Source of the DNA: Saccoglossus kowalevskii | Taxonomy: Eukaryota; Hemichordata; Enteropneusta; Harrimaniidae | Direction of reading: 5' to 3' | Length of the DNA stretch: 31,140 nt | Assembly (NCBI RefSeq): GCF_000003605.2 | Contig: NW_003140815.1 | Coordinates: forward strand, 996,427 to 1,027,566 | Part shown: positions 13,501 to 22,600 of the stretch, in pieces | Position numbering within the stretch: position 1 is the first letter of the stretch | Layout of the letters: every line of letters starts with the position of its first letter | Program-made: the position numbers and the translations under genes | Notes under the pieces: generated by a model | The model's database searches: none | What the model was told of the DNA's origin: nothing | The model's input: only the letters and a program-made list of their open reading frames with translations

Positions 13501-15641
13501 AAATGTATTGCCTACCTGAAATCTTTTAGATAAAAAATTAAAAAATGATGCAAAATCGCACAAGATTTCATTGAGACTTAAAAAGAATGTACTGACTATA
13601 ACCTAATTGGGGACACTTCGGTGTAAACATGTGGGTTTTGTTATGAATTATCAAGCAAGCGCAAAGAAAAGGAAGTAAAAAGAAATTTAAATTTGACCCA
13701 CCCTATTCGTTTATCAGAAACACAACATTTTATTTTGGCAAAAACTAGGTGACAACACAACTTGTCTTCACAATGCCATTATGTATAGCTCACACTGTTA
13801 TTCTCAGTTATTAGATCAATTGAACAGAACATATTTATTGACTGATTTTCATTTTTACAGATATTCCAATGAGTATTTAAAGTTTGGTAAATTTAATGCT
13901 GGAAGTTCACCCGAAATTGCCGAAAAGTAAGTACATTTGTATTTATCAGTTCTTTAGTCGCTATGTCACAGTGTTTGGATTCCAAAGTACTTGATTTTGA
14001 TGGGCTTGCTTTATTACACCTTGAACATCTTACACAAAATAAACTAGCCTGGAATCCAGTCACTCAGAATGCCCTTCTCAGTGTACTCAAAAATCTTCTG
14101 GTGAATCGCTTTGTGAATATGTAGACGGTACAGAATTCTCTGTCATCACTGATTGACTGTCTCCGTGACTTCAGTACTCACAATAATAGACGACATCTAA
14201 AAATAAACCTAGTACATAATTGTTTCGATACATCTGATCTGTGGACAGTGAAAAATGGTTTAGACAACTATAAAAAGATGTTTAACAATTTATGGCTGAT
14301 AAGCTGTGACTTTCAAAAAGATAACTACCCGGTAGTTGTTTATGAGCTCATTACCTGCAGTAGTATTTCACAGGTTCCTTTTCCTCCACAGTGATATTCT
14401 TGTAATCTATGAATTGATATCAAGATTTCACAAATGAATTCTGATGGCAATGTATGTGATACCAAATGGAGTTCTCAAAACTCATCCATTGTTTGAACAA
14501 AATTCTTTATGAAAAAAAAAGTTTTATCAGAAACGAAAAGACAGTTGATCTGAGAACTATATATCTTTTTGTATACTCCATAGATTATGGATTAAATAAT
14601 GGCTCAGAATGTCTGATGGCTGAATAAAATTGTGCTTAAATTCACCCACCAACTGTTTCATCAGAAATGTATATCCTCATCACAAAAGCCTTAATGAATC
14701 TGCCAAGATGCAAATAACTGAAGATAGGTGTAAAATCTTAGTGCCTAATTATCTAACCTAGTATGAAAAAAAAACAAGAAAATCAAATCATCAACATATT
14801 GTTCAATTTATTATTTAAGTCTTTTTCTCATCTAGGTTTAAAGTTAATGCGTCTGCCATGTCCAGACAATTACCTACGTTGTTATTATTTCATAATAATA
14901 AGCCGCAAATGAGAGTTCCTGTCTGGGACAACAAAGGACGAGTTGAGAAATACTCATTTAGTGAGGTAAGTGAACAACAACCCATGAAAGAGACTCTGTC
15001 ATTGGTTAATTTGAACCGAATAATTAACACTTAATCAGAAATAACCAATGATATAGTGGCTGCGTTGATAATAGCACTGTTGCTAGAACTGTACATGTGT
15101 GCATGGAAAGCAACCAGTGTTTACATACTGATAGCAACTAATTTTTAGGGATCTAAAAAAATCCAATTGCACATTTCAGGCAAGCTTCAAACAATTGTCA
15201 ACATTATGTGTCAAGCTTATCATAGTTAAAGGTGTTTTGTCAAGATAAAGTACTGTAGTGTACATCAAAGAGCAGTGTTTATGATTTGTACCGCTTATAT
15301 CTCATACTGTGCTCCATGTTGATAAAATGAGCACAGTCGCATTTTTGATTACAGCACATTTTCTGTGTTTGGATCATCACTGCTATTATGGTCAAGAGCA
15401 CTTAATTGGTGGATTTGTATTAAATAGAATTTATTGATTCATTGATCTAGTTCTGAACATGTACTAGCAGTCAAAGTCAGTTAATTGTGAACCAAACCTT
15501 TTATTTATTTTTCAGAACAGTATAGTCTATGACTTTGACCTGAACAAATTGTATGAGGAAACAACGAAAATGTGTAAAGATAAGAAATCAAAGAAGAAAG
15601 CAGATGCTGTGAAAGATGAAAAAGAAAAAAAAAATGATTGA
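7361..15641 (+). CDS. TMX2: TMX2, thioredoxin-related transmembrane protein 2 (whole gene, 7 exons)
   Basis: Seven exons (141, 175, 77, 107, 66, 130 and 126 bases; 822 in total) join in phase to give 273 residues plus stop; human TMX2 is about 296. The order matches the family: N-terminal hydrophobic segments (about residues 11-30, 50-63, 79-90 and 98-118), then a lumenal or cytosolic thioredoxin-like domain (about 132-245), then a lysine-rich tail. Recognisable family blocks are KNRK, FIFAKIANGVLFLR, EFYAGWSPAC, LKFGKFNAG and RQLPTLLLF. The active-site position reads SPAC, with serine in place of the first cysteine, as in vertebrate TMX2 (SNDC), so classical dithiol exchange is unlikely. The C terminus KKND fits the KKxx ER-retrieval signal. 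TMX2 is an ER and mitochondria-associated membrane protein linked to redox and calcium control. The gene converges on HIP1. Confidence 0.94.
7883..8084 (+). pseudogene. fossil non-LTR retrotransposon reverse transcriptase fragment
   Basis: Reading across two frame changes gives GNVLGPILFVI, then INNLPECFSHSFAKAFAKDT, then NWSEKWEICFHQ. These match the order of the reverse transcriptase core of LINE-type elements: the QGSVLGPLLF block, the INDLP block, the catalytic FADDT block (here FAKDT, so one catalytic aspartate is lost) and the downstream NWSEKW block. Stop codons and shifts show it is long dead. No other part of the element is recognisable nearby. Confidence 0.75.
8229..9343. repeat. 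three copies of an ATGTACCAC motif, one inverted
   Basis: GTGGTACATCGTGGCCATT (about 8230-8250) is nearly the reverse complement of AATGGCCACAATGTACCAC (about 9315-9334). A third copy, CACGATGTACCACGAATT, lies near 8800-8820. The outer pair could be the ends of an old 1.1-kb inverted-repeat element, or all three may be fragments of one dispersed repeat. No coding frame survives between them. Confidence 0.4.
10317..10491 (+). CDS. TMX2: TMX2 exon 2
   Basis: The exon runs from the acceptor TTTTTCAG to the donor GTAAGG and encodes 58 residues plus one base. It carries the second membrane segment (LYLFLLCVIVI), the basic KNRK loop, the third segment (FIFAKIANGVLFL) and the start of the fourth (WAALYGIVCI). 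KNRK and the A-K-[IV]-A-N motif are well conserved in TMX2 proteins. Confidence 0.93.
10626..10800 (-). repeat. dispersed repeat, family B, copy 1
   Basis: The reverse complement of this block matches 23228-23400 over about 170 bases, sharing words such as TTCACAAAATAGTCCC, TATAGTCTGCA, GGGACAAAAATAGCCAA and TTTTGTCTGTTGG. The two copies lie in introns of different genes (TMX2 intron 2 here, HIP1 there), in opposite orientation, so this is a mobile repeat. Nothing codes for protein. Confidence 0.8.
10938..11202. repeat. 265-bp foldback element
   Basis: CAGAAAAATAAGCCGTCCAT at the left pairs with ATGGACGGCTTTTTATTTTTATTCTG at the right, so the ends form imperfect inverted repeats of about 22-26 bases. 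Inside, TTCTGTGGGTAAGT and CAGGCATTCACAGAA give a second possible stem. It looks like a MITE. It lies in TMX2 intron 2, just downstream of a 12-C run near 10850. Confidence 0.55.
11203..12219 (+). other. TMX2 intron 2, unannotated part
   Basis: About 1 kb of AT-rich intron. I see a short inverted pair (CATTAGTGAG near 11504, CTCACTAATG near 11566) and no exon-like frame or clear repeat family. Confidence 0.5.
12220..12427 (+). mobile_element. palindromic MITE, family A, copy 2
   Basis: TA-flanked copy beginning CTGTGGAATACTTTATTTTC and ending GAAAATAAAGTATTCTACAG. It has the same orientation as copies 1 and 5 and keeps the TTTTGTATGGAATTTATTTT word. The right end stops 127 bases before TMX2 exon 3. 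Confidence 0.88.
12555..12631 (+). CDS. TMX2: TMX2 exon 3
   Basis: Acceptor TTCCTTGTAG, donor GTAGGT. The first two bases complete a valine codon begun in exon 2; then 25 residues follow (IFVIFPESAYSGPDSITYF, SGDTLE). IFVIFPES ends the last membrane segment; the GP[DE]-I-YF motif matches the family just before the thioredoxin-like domain. Phase 0 at the end. Confidence 0.9.
12632..13069 (+). other. TMX2 intron 3
   Basis: A 438-base intron. Near 12715-12830 it has a loose repeat of the words TATGGTCAT and [AG]TCTAGTGT. The minus-strand open frame at 12924-13154 is a shadow over exon 4. Confidence 0.6.
13070..13176 (+). CDS. TMX2: TMX2 exon 4 (thioredoxin-like active site)
   Basis: Acceptor TTTCCCAAAG, donor GTGAGT; 35 codons plus two bases. 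It encodes EQLEKDRKKYWLVEFYAGW followed by SPACVRFSSIFAELSVK. WLVEFYAGW is the beta strand before the active site of thioredoxin folds. The motif is S-P-A-C and keeps only the second cysteine. Confidence 0.94.
13177..13860 (+). other. TMX2 intron 4
   Basis: A 684-base AT-rich intron ending in CATTTTTACAG. I see no exon or named repeat in it. Confidence 0.6.
13861..13926 (+). CDS. TMX2: TMX2 exon 5
   Basis: A 66-base exon between ATTTTTACAG and GTAAGT. One base completes a lysine, 21 codons follow (YSNEYLKFGKFNAGSSPEIA and E), and two bases start the next lysine. LKFGKFNAG corresponds to the family's LNFGKVDVG strand in the thioredoxin fold. Confidence 0.92.
13927..14835 (+). other. TMX2 intron 5
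   Basis: A 909-base intron. The part from about 14040 to 14400 is richer in GC than the rest and has short open stretches, but they are broken by stops and I recognise no protein family. It may be an old transposon piece. Confidence 0.5.
14836..14965 (+). CDS. TMX2: TMX2 exon 6
   Basis: Acceptor CTCATCTAG, donor GTAAGT; one base plus 43 codons. It encodes the end of the thioredoxin-like fold with the cis-proline loop: RQLPTLLLF, then a variable loop and the VWDNKGRVEKYSFSE block. RQLPT matches the KQLPT of vertebrate TMX2. Confidence 0.94.
14966..15515 (+). other. TMX2 intron 6
   Basis: A 550-base intron ending TTATTTTTCAG. Nothing recognisable beyond the splice sites. Confidence 0.6.
15516..15641 (+). 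CDS. TMX2: TMX2 exon 7 (C terminus)
   Basis: Begins NSIVYDFDLNKLYEE, matching the family's N-x-I-x-x-F-[DN]-L-N-x-L-Y block, and ends in a lysine-rich tail with KKND before TGA (15639-15641). KKND fits the cytosolic dilysine ER-retrieval signal KKxx; the human protein also ends in a KKxx form. Confidence 0.93.
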   Translation, partial: NSIVYDFDLNKLYEETTKMCKDKKSKKKADAVKDEKEKKND

Positions 15642-15945
15642 AATTTCATGGTTGTCTGAAAAACAAAAAATTACTACTGGATTTGTCTTGAAATTGAGAT
15701 TGACCGTATAATTAAAATGACACATAAGTCTAATTATAATTGCGGATATAATATGATGCAATCTGGATAGTGACGACTGGTTGTTAAAATCAGTGATTAA
15801 GTGAATATGAAAAGTGTGTTTTTTTTCAAGATATAAAAACAACTGCTTGGTTTATTGTTAAGTGTAACTAAGTGGCATATCTTAAGACTAAAGGATCGCT
15901 ACATCCACTGCATTTTCTGTGATAACTTTAAGATGTGAAGCACTG

Positions 15946-15951
15946 AATAAA
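15946..15951 (+). other. candidate TMX2 poly(A) signal (proximal)
   Basis: AATAAA lies 305 bases after the TMX2 stop. A second AATAAA lies at 16112-16117. Either could define the 3' end; the sequence alone does not decide. Confidence 0.45.
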
Positions 15952-16111
15952 ATCAATTCAATGAAACTCACGTTGGGATCACCATTTGTGGACGAGGTCT
16001 TCAGTGGTCCAAATGGTGTATTATGTTTTTGAAGTAGACAACATTCCCTCACTAGACTATATTGTATAGAGGGACTGTGAGTAGGAAAAGCTTTCTTTTT
16101 AGTGTATATTA

Positions 16112-16117
16112 AATAAA
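16112..16117 (+). other. candidate TMX2 poly(A) signal (distal)
   Basis: A second AATAAA, 471 bases after the TMX2 stop and about 190 bases before the 27-bp minisatellite. Confidence 0.35.
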
Positions 16118-16302
16118 TTAACAAGAATAATCATTGTTCATATGCATTTTCATGATAGTTCAAGAGAAAAGTAAGCAGTTGCATGGCATACATTTTGGAC
16201 AACGAACATAACATTCCATTTGCTTCAAGCCTTTATCACACTTTTTGAAAATAATTATGCTGATTTTGTTTGAAAGGCGACAAGTGTTGAATGAAGTGTT
16301 GA

Positions 16303-16545
16303 AATGCCACTAATCAGAAACTTTCTCCTGATGCCACTCAATTGAAACTTTCCGAAGATGCCACTCATCTGAAACTTTCCCAAGATGCCACTCATCTGAA
16401 ACCTTTCACAGATGCCACTCAGTTGAATCTGTCCCAAGATGCCACTCAATTGAAACTTTCCTCAAATGCCACTCATCTGAAACTTTCCTCAGATGCCACT
16501 CAGCTGAAACCTTCACCAGATGCCAGTGGAAACTTTCCCAAGTGT
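16303..16545. repeat. 27-bp minisatellite, about nine copies
   Basis: GATGCCACTCA[AT][CT]TGAAAC recurs at exactly 27-base spacing: starts near 16303, 16330, 16357, 16384, 16411, 16438, 16465, 16492 and 16519. Since 27 is a multiple of three, the array is open on both strands: a plus frame of nine-residue units like KLSQDATHL, and a minus frame with FQMSGILGK units. Both frames are side effects of the repeat, not evidence of a gene. Confidence 0.93.
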
Positions 16546-16803
16546 TTGTATTCATAGGCTGAGCACCATTATTGTGGTACAGCTCATTTTTTCAAACTGA
16601 CTAGATTGTGTGATGTACCCACCTATCTTCTATGTCTTGGTTGTGTCTCATATATTGAACCTTGAACTAATTCTGATATAGATATATTCACCTCACTTTA
16701 GATATTCCTATGGTAATTTGCTAGAAATTAATGCCTTACCAACTGCACATTTTCTCTCCAGTAATAACTAGATCTAGTACTAACATGACTATTAGTTTAT
16801 TTA

Positions 16804-17251
16804 NNNNNNNNNNNNNNNNNNNNNNNNNNNNNNNNNNNNNNNNNNNNNNNNNNNNNNNNNNNNNNNNNNNNNNNNNNNNNNNNNNNNNNNNNNNNNNNNN
16901 NNNNNNNNNNNNNNNNNNNNNNNNNNNNNNNNNNNNNNNNNNNNNNNNNNNNNNNNNNNNNNNNNNNNNNNNNNNNNNNNNNNNNNNNNNNNNNNNNNNN
17001 NNNNNNNNNNNNNNNNNNNNNNNNNNNNNNNNNNNNNNNNNNNNNNNNNNNNNNNNNNNNNNNNNNNNNNNNNNNNNNNNNNNNNNNNNNNNNNNNNNNN
17101 NNNNNNNNNNNNNNNNNNNNNNNNNNNNNNNNNNNNNNNNNNNNNNNNNNNNNNNNNNNNNNNNNNNNNNNNNNNNNNNNNNNNNNNNNNNNNNNNNNNN
17201 NNNNNNNNNNNNNNNNNNNNNNNNNNNNNNNNNNNNNNNNNNNNNNNNNNN
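16804..17251. other. assembly gap (448 N)
   Basis: A run of N. Predicted frames crossing it are not real. It sits between two tandem-repeat fields, so unresolved repeat is a likely cause. Confidence 0.99.
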
Positions 17252-17319
17252 GGATGATAGTCATATTACAACTATATGAATTTTCAATTTTTATGAAACT
17301 GCCAATGCACAACTTTCTC

Positions 17320-17480
17320 AGTATGCATGAGGGCGCTATACAACGTTTCGGAAAAAATGATTTATGTATCTTTCTCAACTTACATGATGAGGGCGCCATA
17401 GAACATTTTCACAACAAATACAAGTTGAGGGCGCTGCACAACACTTTCTGAACAGATATGTTGAGGGCACTGTAGTGAAT
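17320..17480. repeat. degenerate GAGGGCGC repeat
   Basis: [AT]GAGGGCGC[TC] or its variant TGAGGGCACT occurs near 17329, 17389, 17427 and 17463, followed each time by a similar stretch ([AG]CA-CAAC or AGAAC, then TTTC). Spacing is 60, 38 and 36 bases, so it is an imperfect tandem array of a unit of about 37 bases. It may continue into the gap on its left. Confidence 0.7.
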
Positions 17481-18541
17481 TTGCAGCAAGAGAAAACTTT
17501 TGAACCATCATTTTATTTGACATATGCTAAGTAAATTTCTTTACAGTATCAAGGTACATTTCAAGGAATATATTGAATGAGACATTTGTTGCCCCCCCCA
17601 AAGAAATTCTGTATTGGGAGGGTACTCTCTAATTAACAAGAATGACACAGCTTGCTGGAAACATGCTTTTTATTTCTGCACCATTGAAGTAACTTTTCAA
17701 AAACTTTGTATCATTAAGAAACAATACAATAAATCAGCATATTTAAGTAGGCCGATATTAGACAACACTTACAAACAGTATCCCAGCTAAAAATGCAATA
17801 TTTTCACAAAAATTGTTCAACAATTTGATAATTTTGATTAAAAACTCAAGAATTGCATGAAAAATAGTGATAATATTGCCGTCAAATTCTATAAACACGG
17901 TTTAAGTACATAATGAAGCAGCTTATGAAGTATATTCTACTAAAAAAAATCTGACATAAGAGAAAATAGCAAATCAACTGAAATGCAGACAAAAAGAATC
18001 CCAAATATCTCTTCTCATGTAAATTGCCTTCAGAAATCTGTAAACATTTATAGGAATTTGATTTTATGATAAACAAGGTAACATGCAGTAATACTCACAA
18101 CAACAAAAAACACACTTTATTCACAACTTTTTAAAAATTTAAATCATGCTCTCACGATTGGACTTTTTAAATGAATAATAAATTTATATATATAAAAAGC
18201 AACACAGAACATTTAAATAATTTTACACCCAGATATTTGTTATGCAACACATTTGCATACATAATTATTTTTAATTAGGACATTGTCGTCAGTTACAAAG
18301 TAAGGAATTTTCAGGTATGTCATATATTTTCTGAAAGTTTGGATATGCTTTATTCAACATGTACTTGGCTGGGAAAGATTTATCACATCACATAATGCTG
18401 GAATCAGAATTAATTTTTCTGTTCTTGTTTTTGAAGTGGAGAGTACTCCATAGCTATTTCCACACCAGACATGGTTCCCTGAAAACTATTAAAATTTTTG
18501 ACTGTGGTAGAACTGTATGATTAACTTCCTGTCATGAGGAC
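17481..18541. other. region between convergent genes
   Basis: AT-rich, no exon found. Several TTTATT words (AATAAA on the minus strand) occur at about 17512, 17669, 18116 and 18349. Any of them could be the HIP1 poly(A) signal, which would give a 3' UTR of 1.2-2 kb. Confidence 0.45.
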
Positions 18542-18705
18542 AGAATGGCAAGTTAATAATGCACTATCTACATTGTAGGCATCAAATGGAGTCAATTAAA
18601 CACATGCACTTATAGGCCTTGATGAAGGTTCCCATGTAGTCACATCCATTCAGCCTTTCCATTGCGTGTGTGGCACAATCATACTCCCACAAGTATGGGA
18701 ATTCT
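18542..18705 (-). mobile_element. old copy of the SINE body, without tRNA head
   Basis: The order of words AATGGCAAGTT, AATGCACTAT, GGCCTT, AAGGTTCCC, GTCACATCCATT, CCATTG and GTGTGGCACA matches, in the same order and orientation, the body of the SINE at 27211-27497 (AATGGCAACTT, AATGCACTAT, GGACCTT, AAGGTTCCC, GTCGCATTCGTT, CCATTG, TGTGGCACA). The tRNA-related part is lost or beyond recognition. This is a clearly older copy. Confidence 0.7.
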
Positions 18706-18816
18706 TTGGTGTTCAATGTCAAAAAGGTTTTAAATCACGACAACTGAGCATTCAGATTACCATGTAATACAATACATCATGAAATAACATGCATGACAAA
18801 ATAATTTTCACTTAGG

Positions 18817-19256
18817 GACAACGTCAAAAGATCGATGTCGGATAAAAAACTTAATTCCTTTAGTTTTTTTCCAAACCCCCCTACCCCCCACTGAAACTTA
18901 ATTGATAAATATTGGTCATGGCGTCAGACTACATTCACCATTAAATACAAATTGATAATCGGACAGGAGTATTGCATAGCAGTTGGTTGTCGGGTGGGTG
19001 TAAAAAGAGTTTACAAATGCACCTCATTTGACTCACAGATTTACACTTGAACCAAACCATTTTTCTGTTGTTTTTTTTCCTTTTCGGTTATTTCTGTCCA
19101 TGATTGGATAGAACTACAAATACTCCAAGATTTTTTTTGACTTCATTAAAAAATAAAATCGTTTTTGTAGGATGAAAACTTTTTGAGGTCAAAACCCCCC
19201 ACCCCCAAACTAAAGGAAATAAGTTTTTTATCCGACATCGATCTTTTGACATCGTC
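18817..19256. mobile_element. foldback element with ~50-bp inverted ends
   Basis: The left arm (18817-18866) and right arm (19207-19256) are reverse complements over about 50 bases with few mismatches. Both contain GTCAAAAGATCGATGTCGGA and TAAAAAACTTA[AT]TTCCTTTAG. Inside each arm follows a C-run (left AACCCCCCTACCCCCC; right CCCCCCACCCCC), which is direct rather than inverted. There is no coding frame that uses the 440 bases, so this is a MITE-like element. Confidence 0.85.
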
Positions 19257-19563
19257 ATACGCCATCAAACTCTCTGATTTATCAAAGCTTTCAGAAAATA
19301 AATATTTCCTTATCAGTGTGCATTTAGTAACAGACACAGAATGGCATAATTAAATAATTAATAACACAAATATTGTCATTAAATAGCTGCTGATGTACAC
19401 ATTGAAACTTAAATGAATATATGTGCTACATTAAAATACAGTGACGATGGGGAAAGCTAGAATTATAATTATTAAATACAGAATTTTAATAAAATAAATA
19501 AATTCTAGTTGGTACGGATTATTATGACGACTTTAATATGTGCAGCTATAATTTACAACAATC

Positions 19564-19611
19564 TCAGTTACGAGCTGCAGCATCTACAGCATCTTGCGCC
19601 GCTTCCTGATC
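19564..19611 (-). CDS. HIP1: HIP1 last coding exon (exon 11 here)
   Basis: Fifteen residues, DQEAAQDAVDAAARN, then TGA (19566-19564). Acceptor AATTTTCAG. It continues the frame after the phase-0 donor CAG|GTTAGC at 21827. This tail is the least certain part of the gene, since the previous exon could be read through to a stop instead. Confidence 0.7.
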   Translation of the reverse strand, partial: DQEAAQDAVDAAARN

Positions 19612-22600
19612 CTGAAAATTATGACAAATAAATGGATTTATTTTATGAATTTTATGAATATCATTTATCACAGCATGCTCCAACCATATGTTCAAGCTCT
19701 AAGTTTTGGTATCCTTCTTATTGGTTCAAATCAGATTGAGAACAGAGACGAGAACATAACAAGAACAGAGACGAGACTAGACCAGAAACGAGACGAGAAC
19801 AGAAACGAGACGAGAACAGAGACGAGGACAGACAGACGAACAGACAGAAAATCAGTAGTAAAACACACTGCATTCTGTCCTGAAACAAAACTTACTTACT
19901 CAGAACCATCTACTGTGGATGAAGACAACACAAATCACTGAATATAATTTCACAAATAAATTTATTCCATTTTTATTGAAAATCTCCACAATAATGATTT
20001 GGGTAAATCTCTAAACACAAATCCAGCAGTTGAAATATTGGTTCATACTATTTAGTATGACAGTGAAAAACCAACACGATTTTGTCAATGATTGTTCAGT
20101 AATCCAAGCGAAAAATCATACGAATGATATCCATAACAAATTCTCATCAATTTAACTTGACCATGAACTGAACAGAACCAAACACTATACCGTAAAATAC
20201 TTAATTTTGGCTTGGAATTAATTTGCGCTGAAGGAATGATTCAGTGAAAATAAAACCCAGAGAATATACCTATTTGCCTATATTTTACATTCAACTAGTC
20301 AAAAATCAGTGAAAAATAAATTCCATACAAAACATCCCAAAAAAAGTTTTCAGTAAAAATAAAGTATTTTACAGTCTTATTGAATGATTTTACTACAAGA
20401 TACAGTTAGACATGACCACAGATATATGAATTAAAGCAAAAGAATAAAACTACAATTATTAGAAATGCAGAAACTTTTTTTTATTATAAATGCTTTTAGT
20501 TTAACACAATTGGACAAACATATGATTAGGATTAGCAGTATTGAAGGTACATAAAGACAATTTTTCATGAGTCACTGAAAATGTGACATTTTGCAGCAGT
20601 GAAAATGTCTCTGGAGCCTTACAACACGGAATGTCAGTGACTTCTCAAAATTTGGTTTTTATAAATTGCTTAGTCTTTTCCACGAAACGAAACGAAACCC
20701 TAACCCTAACCTTAAATTGTGAATGACTTCAAATATTGCCACGTCACAGAAATAAATTTGTCAAGAATATTTAGTTTCCACTACTTTTTCGCCTACTTTG
20801 CAACTTGATTCATTTGTGCTGACATGACGTGACAGCCATTTTGGAATTGTAGAACACTGATGGCGCTATTCATTTCGTGTTTCACAGTGTGAAATTTTCT
20901 CAGATATTATCAGGCCAATGAAAACAAATGCAGGTTAGAGTTGTAGAACACTGATGGCGCTATTCATTTCGTGTTTCACAGTGTGAAATTTTCTCAGATA
21001 TTATCAGGCCAATGAAAACAAATGCGGGTTAGAGTTGTAGAACACTGATGGCGCTATTCATTTCGTGTTTCACAGTGTGAAATTTTCTCAGATATTATCA
21101 GGCCAATGAAAACAAATGTGGGTTAGAGTTTCGTTTCGTTTTGTTTCGTCGAAAAGACTAAGCCTTTATGAATGCCATAAAATCTTTTCTAAAAAAGTTA
21201 AATACACTAAGCCATTAAAAGTCTTTAATTTATAATAAAATTACACTTCATGCATTACCATGACAATAATTACTAAAATACAAAATACATACATTTATTA
21301 CAGAAGTGAAGCTTGGCTGATGAGTGTATGCGGTATGTACGTACTAGTGTAAACCAATCTAACTTCTTGAGAGACAGATTATAGTAAATTCCATGAGTTA
21401 GTGAAAATGGCTAAGTTTTGAAGCAGTGAACCTTTCAATGGAGTCATGAAGGCATCAGATCAGAGTGACGTTCAATGAGGTTCATAGAAACTTTTTTTTT
21501 TTAAAACATTTTTTGTGCCAGGCGACAGGTTCTGGACATTGAGTATCACTGTTGTCTCTTCTGACATTTTTTTTTGTATGTGCAAATTGCAAGTGCATAG
21601 AAGTGCATAGAAGTCATAGAAACTTTGGTGAAATGTCGTCTTCATGAATTCCATTTCATCATCAAAACGTGGCAGAAAATTAAATGGTTTACAAGAGATT
21701 CTGAATGCATCAGCCAAACATCACATGCAATGGACTAAACCATTATAAATGCAGGCGTTACAGGGCACAGTGAATGGGGTGAAAAGGAAGAGATGATCAT
21801 GCATATGATGACTTCTAGACGCTAACCTGTTCATCCCAGCCTTCACTCTCCCCTGCAAGTTGATAATGTTGTTTCCGTAATCCCGCTAATTTCCGTCGTT
21901 CTTTTTCCAGTCTACTCTCCAGCTCCAGCACCTCTACTTGGGAGTCCATCTCCAGTCTCTTTGTCTCCATCAGTGTCATCTTGCTGAAGTCCATTGTATC
22001 TGAAGACAGAACAGGAAGTACCGGTAAGCGATACAGTGTAATGGTTTGTATGCAAAAGTTAAAGGAGAAGATCATACATAATTTCAAGAAAGGGTAGAGA
22101 TAATTATGTCAGTATCAAATCATTTTCTGATGTATGTATGGCAGTTTCAGAAAGGCCAACATTAATGCATTTCTAGTATTAATCCAAACTTTTTCTTTTC
22201 GGTAACCTAGATTTTTTAAGGCTGATTTTTTTATGGCTAAACTGGGAAATCGGCACTTGTAGATCTTTTAGCTCTAAATGTCAACTTGTAAATGGAAGAT
22301 GTGGTGTATTATTGAAAAATACTCTCATATAACAGTATGGGCCAAGAAGCATTGTGGAATAATAAAACGTTATTTCTACATACCAACCCAGATTTGTTTT
22401 CAGTGCTATCAGAAACACACTATTAATTTCATTTCACTCGATGTCATTTGCATGTGCTGCTAGTTAATATCCGCAGAAAACAGTATGCACAGTATATCTT
22501 GACGCTAAATAATTCACACCAATGCACCGCTTTTTACACACACATACCTTTCTCTTCAATCATTTGTGCCCCAGATTTGGCAGTTGCGACCACGTTAGCA

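Noticed and set aside
16303-16545. CRISPR array
   Set aside because: Repeats are contiguous without unique spacers and the genome is animal.
16255-16557. Repeat-peptide frames on both strands
   Set aside because: Open only because the 27-base array is a multiple of three; no start context, splice or family support.
16731-17399. Long frames across the gap on both strands
   Set aside because: They consist mostly of N.
19594-19941. 115-codon plus-strand frame rich in R, E, T, D
   Set aside because: Composition comes from the 17-bp purine-rich tandem repeat.
20693-20712. Telomere or interstitial telomeric site
   Set aside because: Only two and a half CCCTAA units, inside the arm of an inverted-repeat element.
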